Of a stretch of DNA of 23,592 nucleotides, positions 1 to 9,300 are shown piece by piece; positions within the stretch are counted from its first letter, which is position 1; every line of letters starts with the position of its first letter. The DNA is from a bacterium. Its GTDB lineage: Bacteria; Patescibacteriota; Microgenomatia; UBA1400; PJMF01. The notes beneath the pieces are model-generated. The model did not search any database, was not told where the DNA came from, and was given only the letters and a program-made list of their open reading frames with translations. The translations under genes were made by a program, and so were the position numbers. The stretch is from contig OMIS01000053.1 of assembly GCA_900299155.1 (NCBI GenBank), forward strand, positions 1 to 23,592, written 5' to 3'.

Positions 1-3000
1 CCACAGGAGAGTAAAAATGTTAATCACAAAGTAGAATTCATTCAAAAATTAAGACAAATTAAATCAAATATTAACGTACTTAATACTCAAGAAAGAAAAT
101 GGGAATATTTAGATTCAATAGAAGGAATAAAAACAGGGCTTACTGCACTCGAGTTCATTCAAGGTTGTTTATTAGAATATGGTGAATCTCTCTCTCAGAG
201 AGAGCAATCTTTTGTAAATGAAATTATTGAGTTGGTAAAAAATCGAAATAAAGATTTAGCTATTCAAAACTATTCAGAGTGGGAAAACCTTATAGGTAGA
301 TACCCATGGGTTCAAGAATTAAATAATTTAGTTTCAATTGATTTAAATGCTATTAATCAAATTGATCAGTATGATTTACTTTATGATAAAGCTAAATCTT
401 TAGTATCAACTTTAAGTGATAAGGTAAAAAGCCTTCCAGAAGCTCTTAAACCAGTCATCGAAAAGCAAAATCTTTACTTTGATAGATTAAATAAATTTTT
501 TACTGAGCTTTCTAAAATAAGAGATCGTGTATGGATAACTGAAATAGCTCAGAAAGTTTGGATTAAGAAAATAGAATCTTTGCTTAAAAGCGACTTAAGT
601 GCCTTAGTGAGTGTGTCTGATATAGAAAAAGCAATTATTAATTTAAATAATGTATTAAATGAATTTGAAGTAGAAATTAATAATCTTCCTAGCAACCTTA
701 CCCCTATAAGTGATCGTGAAAAACAGTATTTTACTGACAGAAGAAATTTACTCTTGCAACTACTTGAAAGGTTACAAGCTTTAAAGTTACTCAAAGATAA
801 CGAAATTAAAATTGATAAATTCCGAATAAATCTAAATAATGCAACGAGAGATTGGCAAACTTTAAAAGAAAGAATTCCTGCTAATAGAAAAGAAATGCGT
901 TCGAGAGGTCTTAGTCTTAAACAAATGAATGCCTTAAGAGAAGATTTAATTTCAGAATATCAAAGAATTGATCAAACAGGAATTCTTAAAAAGACAGGTG
1001 ATGAAGATATTGATAGAGAAATTACTCAGTTCGTTGATAATGCTAAGGGTTTAATTGAGTTTAGAACTTTAGAGTTGCTAAAATTACCTGATCCAAAGGT
1101 AATGTCTATAGAAGAAGTTGTTGAGGAGTTAACTACAGATACCGCTATTTATGATAGTGATCGTTTCTTATCATTAAAAAATAGATATGAAGCAGCTCTT
1201 TCTGAAGAAACAGATCTTTTTAAGCAAAGTTTATTAAAAGATGCTGTCGCTCTTACTTCAGCAGCAATAGCGGGTACTTCTCGTAAGAAGGATTTCGCTT
1301 CCAATTTAAATAGAGTTTTGAAGCCTTTTGCAGGAGATAACGGTACAATGCAAACTCTTGCAATGTTGTTTTACAAAGAGTCTAGAAATGAAGTCCAAAT
1401 AAAGGACATTCTTGAAAATAAAGTAGAGATAGATTCAAGAGCCGTTCAAATGTGGCGATATATAATTGCAAGAATTAAACATGATCCCAAAGTGGGTGGA
1501 ATTAACAATTCTGGAATCTTTGTTGAGCGAGATCAGAATAATGAAGTTTTATTCGATGATTATAGTGGCTATGTATTGAAAAGTCCTTCAGAGTCTGAGC
1601 CCGCTTATCAAGCAAGATTGAAGAATATAAAAGCTGCAGTTACATTGCAGGATAGACATGCCCTAGAATCTTTAGTACCAAACGTAACTAATATGACGAC
1701 TGAAGAATATAAGGAGTTAATTGATAGTTTACTTAAACAAGATAACATTAAACCAAAAATGAAAATTTCAGCAAATGCTGTTGTTCGTCAAAAGAATGGA
1801 GAAACTGATCTGGAATATAAAAATCGTTTACTAAGGATTTCTGAGATTGGTAATCAAGAGTTTAAATATGGTTCTCTAAACGAACACGTTGTAGATGATT
1901 TTGTTGAATTTATAAATTTATGTTTTGAAGATATTAGTTCACAGAGAGAGTCAATATTAAGAAACTTCTTCAAAACATTTGGGGCTAAATCAATGGGCTA
2001 CATACCACATTTAATGCGTGGAACTACTCGAGGACATGGATTCTCTCCTGGTGAAGAATTAAAGAAGGACGAGGCAGTGTATGATAATCCATATGCTTTA
2101 CGTCTTTATAAAGCAACTAGATATGATCGTTTAACATTTGCTCGTTATATGGGCAGGTTTATGTACATGGATAAAGACCAATTTATTGCTTTAGCAGCAC
2201 AGAATTATGATAAAAGAAATCAGCTTGCACGTACTCAAAGTGCTGAAGAATTTTATGAATTAGTTGAGTTGTATTACCACTCACGTTTTGGTTCAAAACT
2301 TCCTCTTTGGATCACTGATTCCAGAAAACTTTTTAGAGCTAGAAGTACTAATCATCTTCCACATATACATTTGCAGCACGAATCATATGGGCTCAAATAT
2401 CTTTGGGATAAGATACGGGGTAAGAATCATCACGACTTAGAAAAGCATAATATTGCGGAAATTAAAAAAGTTGCCGATGTAAATATTTTTGATAATGCAA
2501 TCATAAGTTTAGATGATTCAGTTTTTCCTTTATTGCCTGATTTTGTAGCAAATGTAATGGATTTAGAGTTACAAGCGCGTGAGCTTAGAAGAAAGTTGTC
2601 TCAGGCCACAACACAAGCTGAAGTAGACAATGTGAATAGTGACATTGATAAATTTATAGAAATCTACAAAAATCAAGGATATTTTGCTTCAGGTTTATTT
2701 GAAGAGTTGAAAAAGTCTCCTGATAAACGCGATAGAATGAAAATGTTATCCACATTTTATGGACAAAGGATATTGTTGGGAGGTCAAGAATCTTCAAATG
2801 TTACTACTGATCAATATGAACTTGCTGCTGAGCGCATGGAACAAATGTTTGATGAAATAGATAAGCCTATGAAAGCTGATTTAGGTGAGGCTGAAGCTAA
2901 AAGTATGATGAAAAATTGGTGTGATGGCTTTATAGGAAAAGTGAAATTAATCCCTGGTAAACATCACCTCTTATTCGCTCCTCTTACTTGTGAATATTTA

Positions 3001-3378
3001 ACTAATATCTTACATAATTATGAAAAGGGTCATGATCTACAGGATGTAAATTTACTCTACAGAGAATTAATGAGTAAATATATTAAAGCTGGTGGATTAC
3101 CAAGTTATCTTTACGATGAGGTTGTTCGTTTAATGGGGGGTAACGAAAATAAAGCTCCTGACTATTGTATTTTTGCTCCGCGAGATCCTTACAGGATTAG
3201 CTATATGAGGAAGTTGTGGGAGGTAGAAAATGAGGAAAACAGATCTATATCATATAGATTACAAAGATTAATCCCATTCTATTCTCCAAAACATTCTTAT
3301 AGACCACCTTATGAGCATGAAGCAGAGGTGGGTAAAGATACTACATCAGGTGCAAAAGATGAAGCCAAGAAACATTAG
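1..3378 (+). CDS. Giant AT-rich protein of unknown function (5' end outside window)
   Basis: The frame is open from the first base and stays open to the TAG at 3376-3378, giving at least 1125 residues. There is no in-frame ATG before position 232, so the true start lies upstream of the window; the TTG at 232 is not a convincing start. I do not recognise the family. The protein is hydrophilic and mostly helical, with coiled-coil-like heptads in the first third, and shows no membrane segment in the visible part. Two similar segments (around nt 1585-1630 and 1790-1835) share an E-x-x-Y-x-x-R-L pattern, perhaps a short internal repeat. A His/Arg/Tyr-rich central block (nt 2000-2450) and a Pro/Tyr/Lys tail follow. 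Base composition is clearly more AT-rich than the rest of the window (AAT, TTA and AAA codons dominate), which suggests a different origin or constraint. It converges on the VirB6-like gene. Confidence 0.85.
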   Translation, partial: PQESKNVNHKVEFIQKLRQIKSNINVLNTQERKWEYLDSIEGIKTGLTALEFIQGCLLEYGESLSQREQSFVNEIIELVKNRNKDLAIQNYSEWENLIGRYPWVQELNNLVSIDLNAINQIDQYDLLYDKAKSLVSTLSDKVKSLPEALKPVIEKQNLYFDRLNKFFTELSKIRDRVWITEIAQKVWIKKIESLLKSDLSALVSVSDIEKAIINLNNVLNEFEVEINNLPSNLTPISDREKQYFTDRRNLLLQLLERLQALKLLKDNEIKIDKFRINLNNATRDWQTLKERIPANRKEMRSRGLSLKQMNALREDLISEYQRIDQTGILKKTGDEDIDREITQFVDNAKGLIEFRTLELLKLPDPKVMSIEEVVEELTTDTAIYDSDRFLSLKNRYEAALSEETDLFKQSLLKDAVALTSAAIAGTSRKKDFASNLNRVLKPFAGDNGTMQTLAMLFYKESRNEVQIKDILENKVEIDSRAVQMWRYIIARIKHDPKVGGINNSGIFVERDQNNEVLFDDYSGYVLKSPSESEPAYQARLKNIKAAVTLQDRHALESLVPNVTNMTTEEYKELIDSLLKQDNIKPKMKISANAVVRQKNGETDLEYKNRLLRISEIGNQEFKYGSLNEHVVDDFVEFINLCFEDISSQRESILRNFFKTFGAKSMGYIPHLMRGTTRGHGFSPGEELKKDEAVYDNPYALRLYKATRYDRLTFARYMGRFMYMDKDQFIALAAQNYDKRNQLARTQSAEEFYELVELYYHSRFGSKLPLWITDSRKLFRARSTNHLPHIHLQHESYGLKYLWDKIRGKNHHDLEKHNIAEIKKVADVNIFDNAIISLDDSVFPLLPDFVANVMDLELQARELRRKLSQATTQAEVDNVNSDIDKFIEIYKNQGYFASGLFEELKKSPDKRDRMKMLSTFYGQRILLGGQESSNVTTDQYELAAERMEQMFDEIDKPMKADLGEAEAKSMMKNWCDGFIGKVKLIPGKHHLLFAPLTCEYLTNILHNYEKGHDLQDVNLLYRELMSKYIKAGGLPSYLYDEVVRLMGGNENKAPDYCIFAPRDPYRISYMRKLWEVENEENRSISYRLQRLIPFYSPKHSYRPPYEHEAEVGKDTTSGAKDEAKKH

Positions 3379-3442
3379 AAAATGTAAGACGATTGATTAC
3401 TTAGGCTCAGTCGTGAAATTAAATAGCAGAATGCATTTATAT

Positions 3443-3463
3443 AAAAAAACTAAGACCTTCTAG
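3443..3463 (-). terminator. Possible intrinsic terminator of the VirB6-like gene
   Basis: On the minus strand the last codons and the TAG stop can form a short hairpin (CTAGA with TCTTAG, one bulge, loop AGG), followed directly by seven T residues. The stem is short, so this is a weak call. Confidence 0.3.
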
Positions 3464-5189
3464 TCGCACCTGATTTACCCAGGTTTTTAAGTTCCTGCAC
3501 TCTATCTTTAATCTCTTTAGCTCTTTTTTCTCTACCTTGTGAGAGAATAACATTTTCCCATGCATTTGGATCAACAAATTTACCTTCAGTTAGCTGCTCA
3601 AATCCAGATGCGAAGCTTCTACCCATTGATGATCCTTGTCTAGCTCGTACAGAAGCATAACCAGTAATTTTTTGTAAAGCGACACGGGGGCTGCGTATAA
3701 AATCTCCATTCCATAGAGCTCTTCCTGTCCCTTCTACAGCTCCTCCTACATAACCACCTGTACCTGTGAAAACTGGTGAATATCGTGCCCCAGCTTTTAG
3801 GTTGTTCCATGCAAACCCAGCCAGCATGCTTCCAATTCCGCCATCTCCTGCGCCAGCTGCTTTTTTAATTTCTTTAATAATATCAGGTAATCCCAAAATA
3901 ATAGCCAGACCAAGTAGTGGTCCCATTAAGTTTCCTGCAGTCCCATTTCCCATTAAAAATGGAGGCATGAAGCCACCCTGAGATGCTCCACTTACCAATA
4001 CATTACCAGTTCCTCCACTGCGCCCGGTAAATTCAATATAAATAATCAACATGAGTAATACCGCTGGAAAAGCAATCAAGTTTCCAATAATTCCCTTCAA
4101 CCACGGCCAGAATACATCTTTACCTGGAAATGCGCCAAACATTAAGAGTAGGGGAGCTGCAACAACGTATAAAATGACGGCTGCATATGATTTGAGTAGT
4201 TCAAAAAAGAGTCTGACAGCACCTATTAAAACAGCCACAGCTAGCACTAAAGTCAATGTTAATCCACCCACGACACCGCCAATATATGTAGCCAGGTTTT
4301 CTGTACCCGCCGCTGAGTTTAGAATTGAGGTAATTAAGTTGGTGTTGAGGTCTAATGCCTGGGCATTGATGTTTGATTTAAAGAAAAAGCCTATCAACTG
4401 CAAAATACTAAAGTTAATAATATTATCTCCTGTTACGGTTCCTCCAATACTAGTAAATGAGATCCCATTAAAGAGCCCGATAATCAAGAACATTAATACA
4501 TACATCAAGTCGATCATAAAACCTGCAATTGCATACGAGAAGGTGACTAAGATTAAACTAATAATGATAGAAGGGATTGCTTGTTGTGCAGTCACCGCAG
4601 CTTGTCCACTAATCCGTTTACGCAACATGATCATGAAGCCGATGAATACAAAGATGATAATAAAGAAGAAGTAGGCCACGTTACGAAATACTTTCCACAA
4701 GTTCAAAATAGGATCTAGAGAAGAAAAGCCAATACCTTGTGCGTAGGCAGGCTGAACAAAGCCAGCCGTATCTAAAACATCTGCCACATAGGTTCCAGTA
4801 TGAGCAGCTGGATTGGCATACATGAAAGCAGTTAAGCGCATAACACCCGCAAAAACACCACCTTTACCACTATCACTTTGCTTTGCTGCATCTGGTCCAA
4901 TGCCACCTTGAGCGATGTCCTGTGCCCACTCCATAGCGGCAAATCGGGTCGTATACCGTACTAAACACTCTAAGGATGGGGTATCACAGTTTTGAACTGC
5001 TTGTTGGTATTGATTATATTCATCCACGGTATACTTGAAACCATACTTATTGTCTGCGGTACCGTTCTTATTGTTGTCTACAGCGGGTTGTGCCGTTGTT
5101 GAGGACTGAGCAAATGCAATTGGAGCAGAGGTAGCAAAAATACTTAAGACAATAAAAGAGAAAACTAGTAGTGCTACCCGTTTCAACAT
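3450..5189 (-). CDS. VirB6/TrbL-like polytopic membrane protein
   Basis: The protein has 579 residues from the ATG at 5189. An in-frame ATG exists 18 codons upstream, but the 5189 start gives a proper Sec signal peptide (M-L-K-R, hydrophobic core, A-F-A-Q cleavage near residue 27). After a soluble segment of about 130 residues come roughly six to seven membrane helices, then a Gly-rich and basic cytoplasmic tail with A-R-Y-S-P and a charged C-terminal helix. This layout matches VirB6/TrbL-like proteins, the inner-membrane channel component of type IV secretion systems; the assignment rests on topology, since sequence identity in this family is low. The first helix pair, separated by a short basic loop, resembles the hairpin of the pilins encoded further along the same strand. 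An extended -10 box lies 9 nt before the start codon. It could alternatively be an unrelated polytopic protein. Confidence 0.7.
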   Translation of the reverse strand: MLKRVALLVFSFIVLSIFATSAPIAFAQSSTTAQPAVDNNKNGTADNKYGFKYTVDEYNQYQQAVQNCDTPSLECLVRYTTRFAAMEWAQDIAQGGIGPDAAKQSDSGKGGVFAGVMRLTAFMYANPAAHTGTYVADVLDTAGFVQPAYAQGIGFSSLDPILNLWKVFRNVAYFFFIIIFVFIGFMIMLRKRISGQAAVTAQQAIPSIIISLILVTFSYAIAGFMIDLMYVLMFLIIGLFNGISFTSIGGTVTGDNIINFSILQLIGFFFKSNINAQALDLNTNLITSILNSAAGTENLATYIGGVVGGLTLTLVLAVAVLIGAVRLFFELLKSYAAVILYVVAAPLLLMFGAFPGKDVFWPWLKGIIGNLIAFPAVLLMLIIYIEFTGRSGGTGNVLVSGASQGGFMPPFLMGNGTAGNLMGPLLGLAIILGLPDIIKEIKKAAGAGDGGIGSMLAGFAWNNLKAGARYSPVFTGTGGYVGGAVEGTGRALWNGDFIRSPRVALQKITGYASVRARQGSSMGRSFASGFEQLTEGKFVDPNAWENVILSQGREKRAKEIKDRVQELKNLGKSGATRRS

Positions 5190-5198
5190 GATATGTGT

Positions 5199-5207
5199 AG
5201 TATACCA
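5199..5207 (-). promoter_or_regulatory. Extended -10 promoter abutting the VirB6-like start
   Basis: The minus strand reads TGGTATACT, a TGn plus -10 element, ending 9 nt before the ATG at 5189. The transcript would start within a few bases of the start codon, and no Shine-Dalgarno sequence is visible. I see no good -35. Confidence 0.5.
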
Positions 5208-5309
5208 AAACTGAAGCAGAAAGTGAAAAGTACTTATAGACAATGATTGGTATGCTGTGATATCAAATAGTGATAGTTATATTGTCTGCCACTTGGAAAT
5301 ATAGAACAT

Positions 5310-6278
5310 ATGTTGGATGAAAACCTCTTACATCAAATTGCACAGTTACTTCAGTCTGCAAAAACCGTTTTTATTATTTTCCCACGTCAAATTTCCTTTG
5401 ATCATGCATCTGTAGCTGCATCTCTCTATTTAGCAGCGGTGAGTGCTCAAAAATCTGTCATGCTCATTTCTCCAGAAAGACCTGAGTTCTCAGACCAAAC
5501 TATTTCTGGTTTGGAGTTTGTACAACAAGAGCTGGGAAATCAGAACTTGAGCATTAGTTTTCCCTATTCACCAGAACAAGTGGATAAAGTGAGCTATCAT
5601 ATCGGCGAAGAAACAAAGCGTTTTTTTCTTTCCATTAAGCCTAAGCCTGGGGTTGAGCCACTCGATGCTCGCCAAGTAGAGTTCTCGTATACAGGAGCAT
5701 CAGCAGATGTCATCTTTTTGGTGGGAGTGAAAGAATTAGAAAGTCTTGAACAAGCATACTATGGATATGAGCAGCTATATCAAGAATCTCCAACTATTTC
5801 GCTAAATTCATACACTACCTCATTCGGCACACATACCATTGATGCGGGTTCAGTTAGCTCATTGAGCGAGCTTGCAGCAGAGTTTATACCTGGGGTGGGG
5901 TGGTCACTTGATAGTGACATTGCTACCAATTTATTATCTGGTATTGAATCGAGTACTAAAAATTTGTCAGCCCCCACTACAACAGCTGAGACTTTTGAAA
6001 CAGTTGCACAATTGTTGAGAGCTGGAGCACGGCGGAGCTTTAAGAAAAGTAAGCCAGATGCATCTGTTCAAGTTTCTCGGAGCGAATCAATACTCCTTCA
6101 ACAGGATAGTAATCAAGAAAATGAGCTCCCCGATGCAGACTCAGAGAGTGTCAAAAATGGAAAAGCTAATTCATTAGATTTAGTCAAGCAAAGTAAAGTG
6201 AGCAAATCAAAAAGTATAAAAACTAAAAAAGATTCATTGAATCCTCCAGAAGACTACGTCCCCAAACGATTAATGTAA
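5310..6278 (+). CDS. Degenerate DHH/NrnA-like phosphoesterase domain protein
   Basis: The protein has 322 residues with no signal peptide or membrane segment. Residues about 5-245 follow the order of DHH-family oligoribonuclease/pAp phosphatases (NrnA/RecJ-like): a first strand with F-D-H-A-S near 30-34, a D-V-I-F-L-V strand near 133, an S-F-G-T segment followed by S-S-L-S-E-L-A near 171-189, and A-T-N-L-L-S-G-I-E-S-S-T near 205-216. In active enzymes these places carry the PDxDA, DHH and GIxxDT metal ligands; here DHH is replaced by N-S-Y-like residues and the GIxxDT aspartate by serine. It is therefore probably catalytically dead, a binding or regulatory paralogue. The C-terminal 75 residues are Ser/Lys/Glu-rich and look disordered. 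It is transcribed divergently from the VirB6-like gene across about 120 bp. The family call is by eye. Confidence 0.6.
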   Translation: MLDENLLHQIAQLLQSAKTVFIIFPRQISFDHASVAASLYLAAVSAQKSVMLISPERPEFSDQTISGLEFVQQELGNQNLSISFPYSPEQVDKVSYHIGEETKRFFLSIKPKPGVEPLDARQVEFSYTGASADVIFLVGVKELESLEQAYYGYEQLYQESPTISLNSYTTSFGTHTIDAGSVSSLSELAAEFIPGVGWSLDSDIATNLLSGIESSTKNLSAPTTTAETFETVAQLLRAGARRSFKKSKPDASVQVSRSESILLQQDSNQENELPDADSESVKNGKANSLDLVKQSKVSKSKSIKTKKDSLNPPEDYVPKRLM

Positions 6279-6306
6279 GTTCCTACACCCATGTTCTAAC
6301 AGATAG

Positions 6307-6376
6307 AAAAGCGGGCGGTATCTGCAGTACTGAATGTCGTATTCAGATATAAATATTTAGATAAGTGCTTACCCGC
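6307..6376 (-). terminator. Possible terminator after the GH5-like/transglycosylase gene
   Basis: On the minus strand GCGGG (overlapping the last codons and stop) can pair with CCCGC about 55 nt downstream, followed by TTTT. An inner perfect hairpin, CTGAAT-acgac-ATTCAG, lies at 6330-6346, and AAGTGC/GCACTT can form an alternative hairpin over the stop codon. The convergent genes on either side make a terminator region likely, but the fold is uncertain. Confidence 0.35.
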
Positions 6377-9300
6377 ACTTAGGGTATGGATACCCAGCAG
6401 GTGGAGTAACTGGAGATTTATTGGCTCTCTTGACTAATTCATTCCATAATCTCCAAACATAATCTGCTTGTGGTGCATGCGCGTTCCAGATCTGGCCATA
6501 TTGATTGTCACCGCGCTGTGAAAACGCTCTAATAAATTCTGCTTGATTGTTGTAGTACCGCTGAGCACCAGTCCAAAGTATTAACCTACAGGCAGCGTCT
6601 GCGGCAGCAGGGATATTGGTAGGAGAACTATAATCAAGTCCATCGGTGCTGAAAGTAGGAGGTTGATGTAACATACATTGGTTAACTCCAGTAGCATTTG
6701 GTTTCCACCATAAATTCCAAGATCCCGTAAATTGGAATACTCCTAAAGCACCTGCTGCGTTGGGCGTAGTGTGGTTCGTGTATGTTTGGCTTTCTGAATT
6801 GGCCACAGCAAGCACTAGGAATGGGTCGCAGCCGTGCTTTTTTGATGCTGCCATAATAGCATTCCAAAGTTCCTGAGAAGGTGGCCTAAAAATAATATTT
6901 TTATTGTACCAATACATAATTTCAAAACTAGAAATATCACTTAGTTCAGCAGAAACATTGGCTCCAACTGCAACTTGGGAAATTGTTGCGCCTCCGCAAG
7001 CATCTAGTAAGAAGTCTTCAGTACTATCACAATTTTCCAAATATTTGTGAGTAAGTGAAGCAGCTCTTTGCAGTTGCAGTTGGATGGTATGCGTCCAATA
7101 ACCCAGCTTTGCTCCCAAAACACCTGCGTGGTATGGTTCTTTATTTGTCGTCAAACTAAATCCAAAAGTTTTTTGCGGACAGGTATATTTAGGTTGTCCA
7201 GTTACAGGATCTACACCAGATTGATCACAATCAGTTTTATCTTCAAATGTTTCACTGATAGAGCCTCCCGTGAATGTGATCTTGTCATCTTTTATCTCAA
7301 AATTTTGGTATTGATCAGATTTATCTCTCAAGTCCGCAATTTGATTACTACTAAAGAAAGTGCCAGACATAACCGCTTCTACGGTCTTTAAGTCATATCC
7401 TTCAGGATAGACAATAAAATGCTTAACAGTACGAGCTGGTTCTGATTTGCCAAATGCTCCCGCGTTATCTTTAGTTACATAAAACACTGATTTGAGTCCC
7501 CAGTGCCAACCTCCAGTTTTATTGTTATTTGTGTCAGCGTACATGGGGTTAAGTGCAGAAGCGGGATTTCCTGGTGGCACCATATGAGTTTGGTCAGTAA
7601 ACAGGTTCTCCAAAATTGCGACTCCCCAGTCAGTTTTGAAAACTCTGCCAGGATCTTTGAGAGGATCTAGTGAAGCAGGGTCAAAAATGTAGTCTACAGT
7701 GTCAAAAGGTGTTTCATCATCACAATCTAATTTGAAGAGTTGTTCTCTCTGCGTTTGAGTCATCTCTTTTTTTTGTTCTTCTGTTAATTTGCCATTTTGT
7801 GCTTCTATCAAGCTTTGCGCATTGATAATATCCACAAGTGCCCCTGTTGTAGCATCTAAACACTGTTGACCCCCAATTCCCTCGAGTTTACACTCAATTT
7901 CCATAGTTTTATCATCCTGCGGGATAGAGGAAACATAGCGGCCCATAGTAAGTAGTTTTTTTCGTTCTTCATCACCATCTTTGTTTAACTTTTGTGTAAT
8001 CTTGGAAGGAGTTAGTACGTCTCGAGTTAATAGGGCAGGATCGTTAAACTCGGTATCACCACTTTCAGGTTCTCCTTCAATGGTACCTTTGTTTGTAGTG
8101 ATATCAGGGACTTTGAATGCGGTCACGATGACTACGTGCTTTGGATCAGGTGCCACATTTATTGGTCCACGCTTAGGATGCTGGAATAAATTGAGCATAG
8201 TTGAGCTACTAGGTACCGCGGTGCGGATTGTTGTGACTAAAAATGCAAGTCTATACGCATTCTGAATTTGTAAGGGCAAATTCATCATTCCACGGCGTAG
8301 TTCCGTGTCTGGACCAGAAATAATTTTTGTACAAACATCATGGTGATACACTTCTCCTGTGGGGCTTGCTGAGCTTGAATATGCAGTATATGCATCAAGA
8401 AGTTGTTTGACTGTTAGGTTTGTTTCAGGCACTTTTGTTTCGTATAAAGCACATGCTGAAGGATCTTCAAGTTTGTCACACATTTGCTTACGCTGTATTA
8501 AAGATATTGCGGACTGCACACATCTTTGATTATTGGAAAGTAGTGAGTTGATGGCTGATGACCGCATCTCAGCTAAGTTATAGTTGTTGTCTACACTGGG
8601 TTCTCGATATCCATAAAAATCTTCGAGAGATCTCTTCAATTGAGGGAGTCGGTTTTGATCCCGTAACACAGGTATCAATGCATCTCTATAATCGACACTG
8701 AGGAGTGAGACGACACGATCTCCTTTAGGATTTGGGCCAAGTGTATCTGGTGCTCCAGGAATTCCAACGCCACCAAACACCGCTCCCTCTGGATGATTGC
8801 AGCCTTGTGGTCCACATTTAAGATATCGGTGCATTGCATCTACACCTTCTTGATTCAGAATAATGTCAAAACTAGGCGCAGCACAGCGAGCTTCGTACCC
8901 CTGACGGACGAGGTCATCTCTGATCAATTCTTTATTTTTTTCTTTTAATCCCTTAATAGGTTGAATGTAGTACTTATCAAAATCATAGGGAATGGTTTGA
9001 TAATTAAGATTTTTTGTAGGATCAGTACCATCTGCGTTAAGTTTAGGAGGCGCTTCACCAATATAAAATAACTTTCCCTGAGCTTTAGCTTGCTTGGTAG
9101 CTTCCAGTGCCAGTGCCTTTTCAGATGGATTGTAGTAGTGAGCAGAGCTGATCCGAATATTAGAAGGGGAGTTGGTAAATTCAAAATGAGACTTTCCATT
9201 GTAATCTACGCCAGGGCTATCACACTTGGTGGTGTTTTCACTGGCCTTTTGTCCATATCCTACATTTCCTCCAAATAGGCGAGCAAATGCTTCTCCTAGA

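Noticed and set aside
3379..3420. Inverted repeat ACGATTGA / TCAGTCGT after the giant gene, considered as a terminator.
   Set aside because: It needs a G-T pair, has a 10-nt loop, and no T-run follows on the plus strand, so it is too weak to list.
4051..4674. A 207-codon open frame on the plus strand.
   Set aside because: It lies wholly antisense to the membrane helices of the VirB6-like gene; its product is low-complexity (Ile/Lys/Pro-rich) with no start signals, as expected for a shadow of hydrophobic coding sequence.
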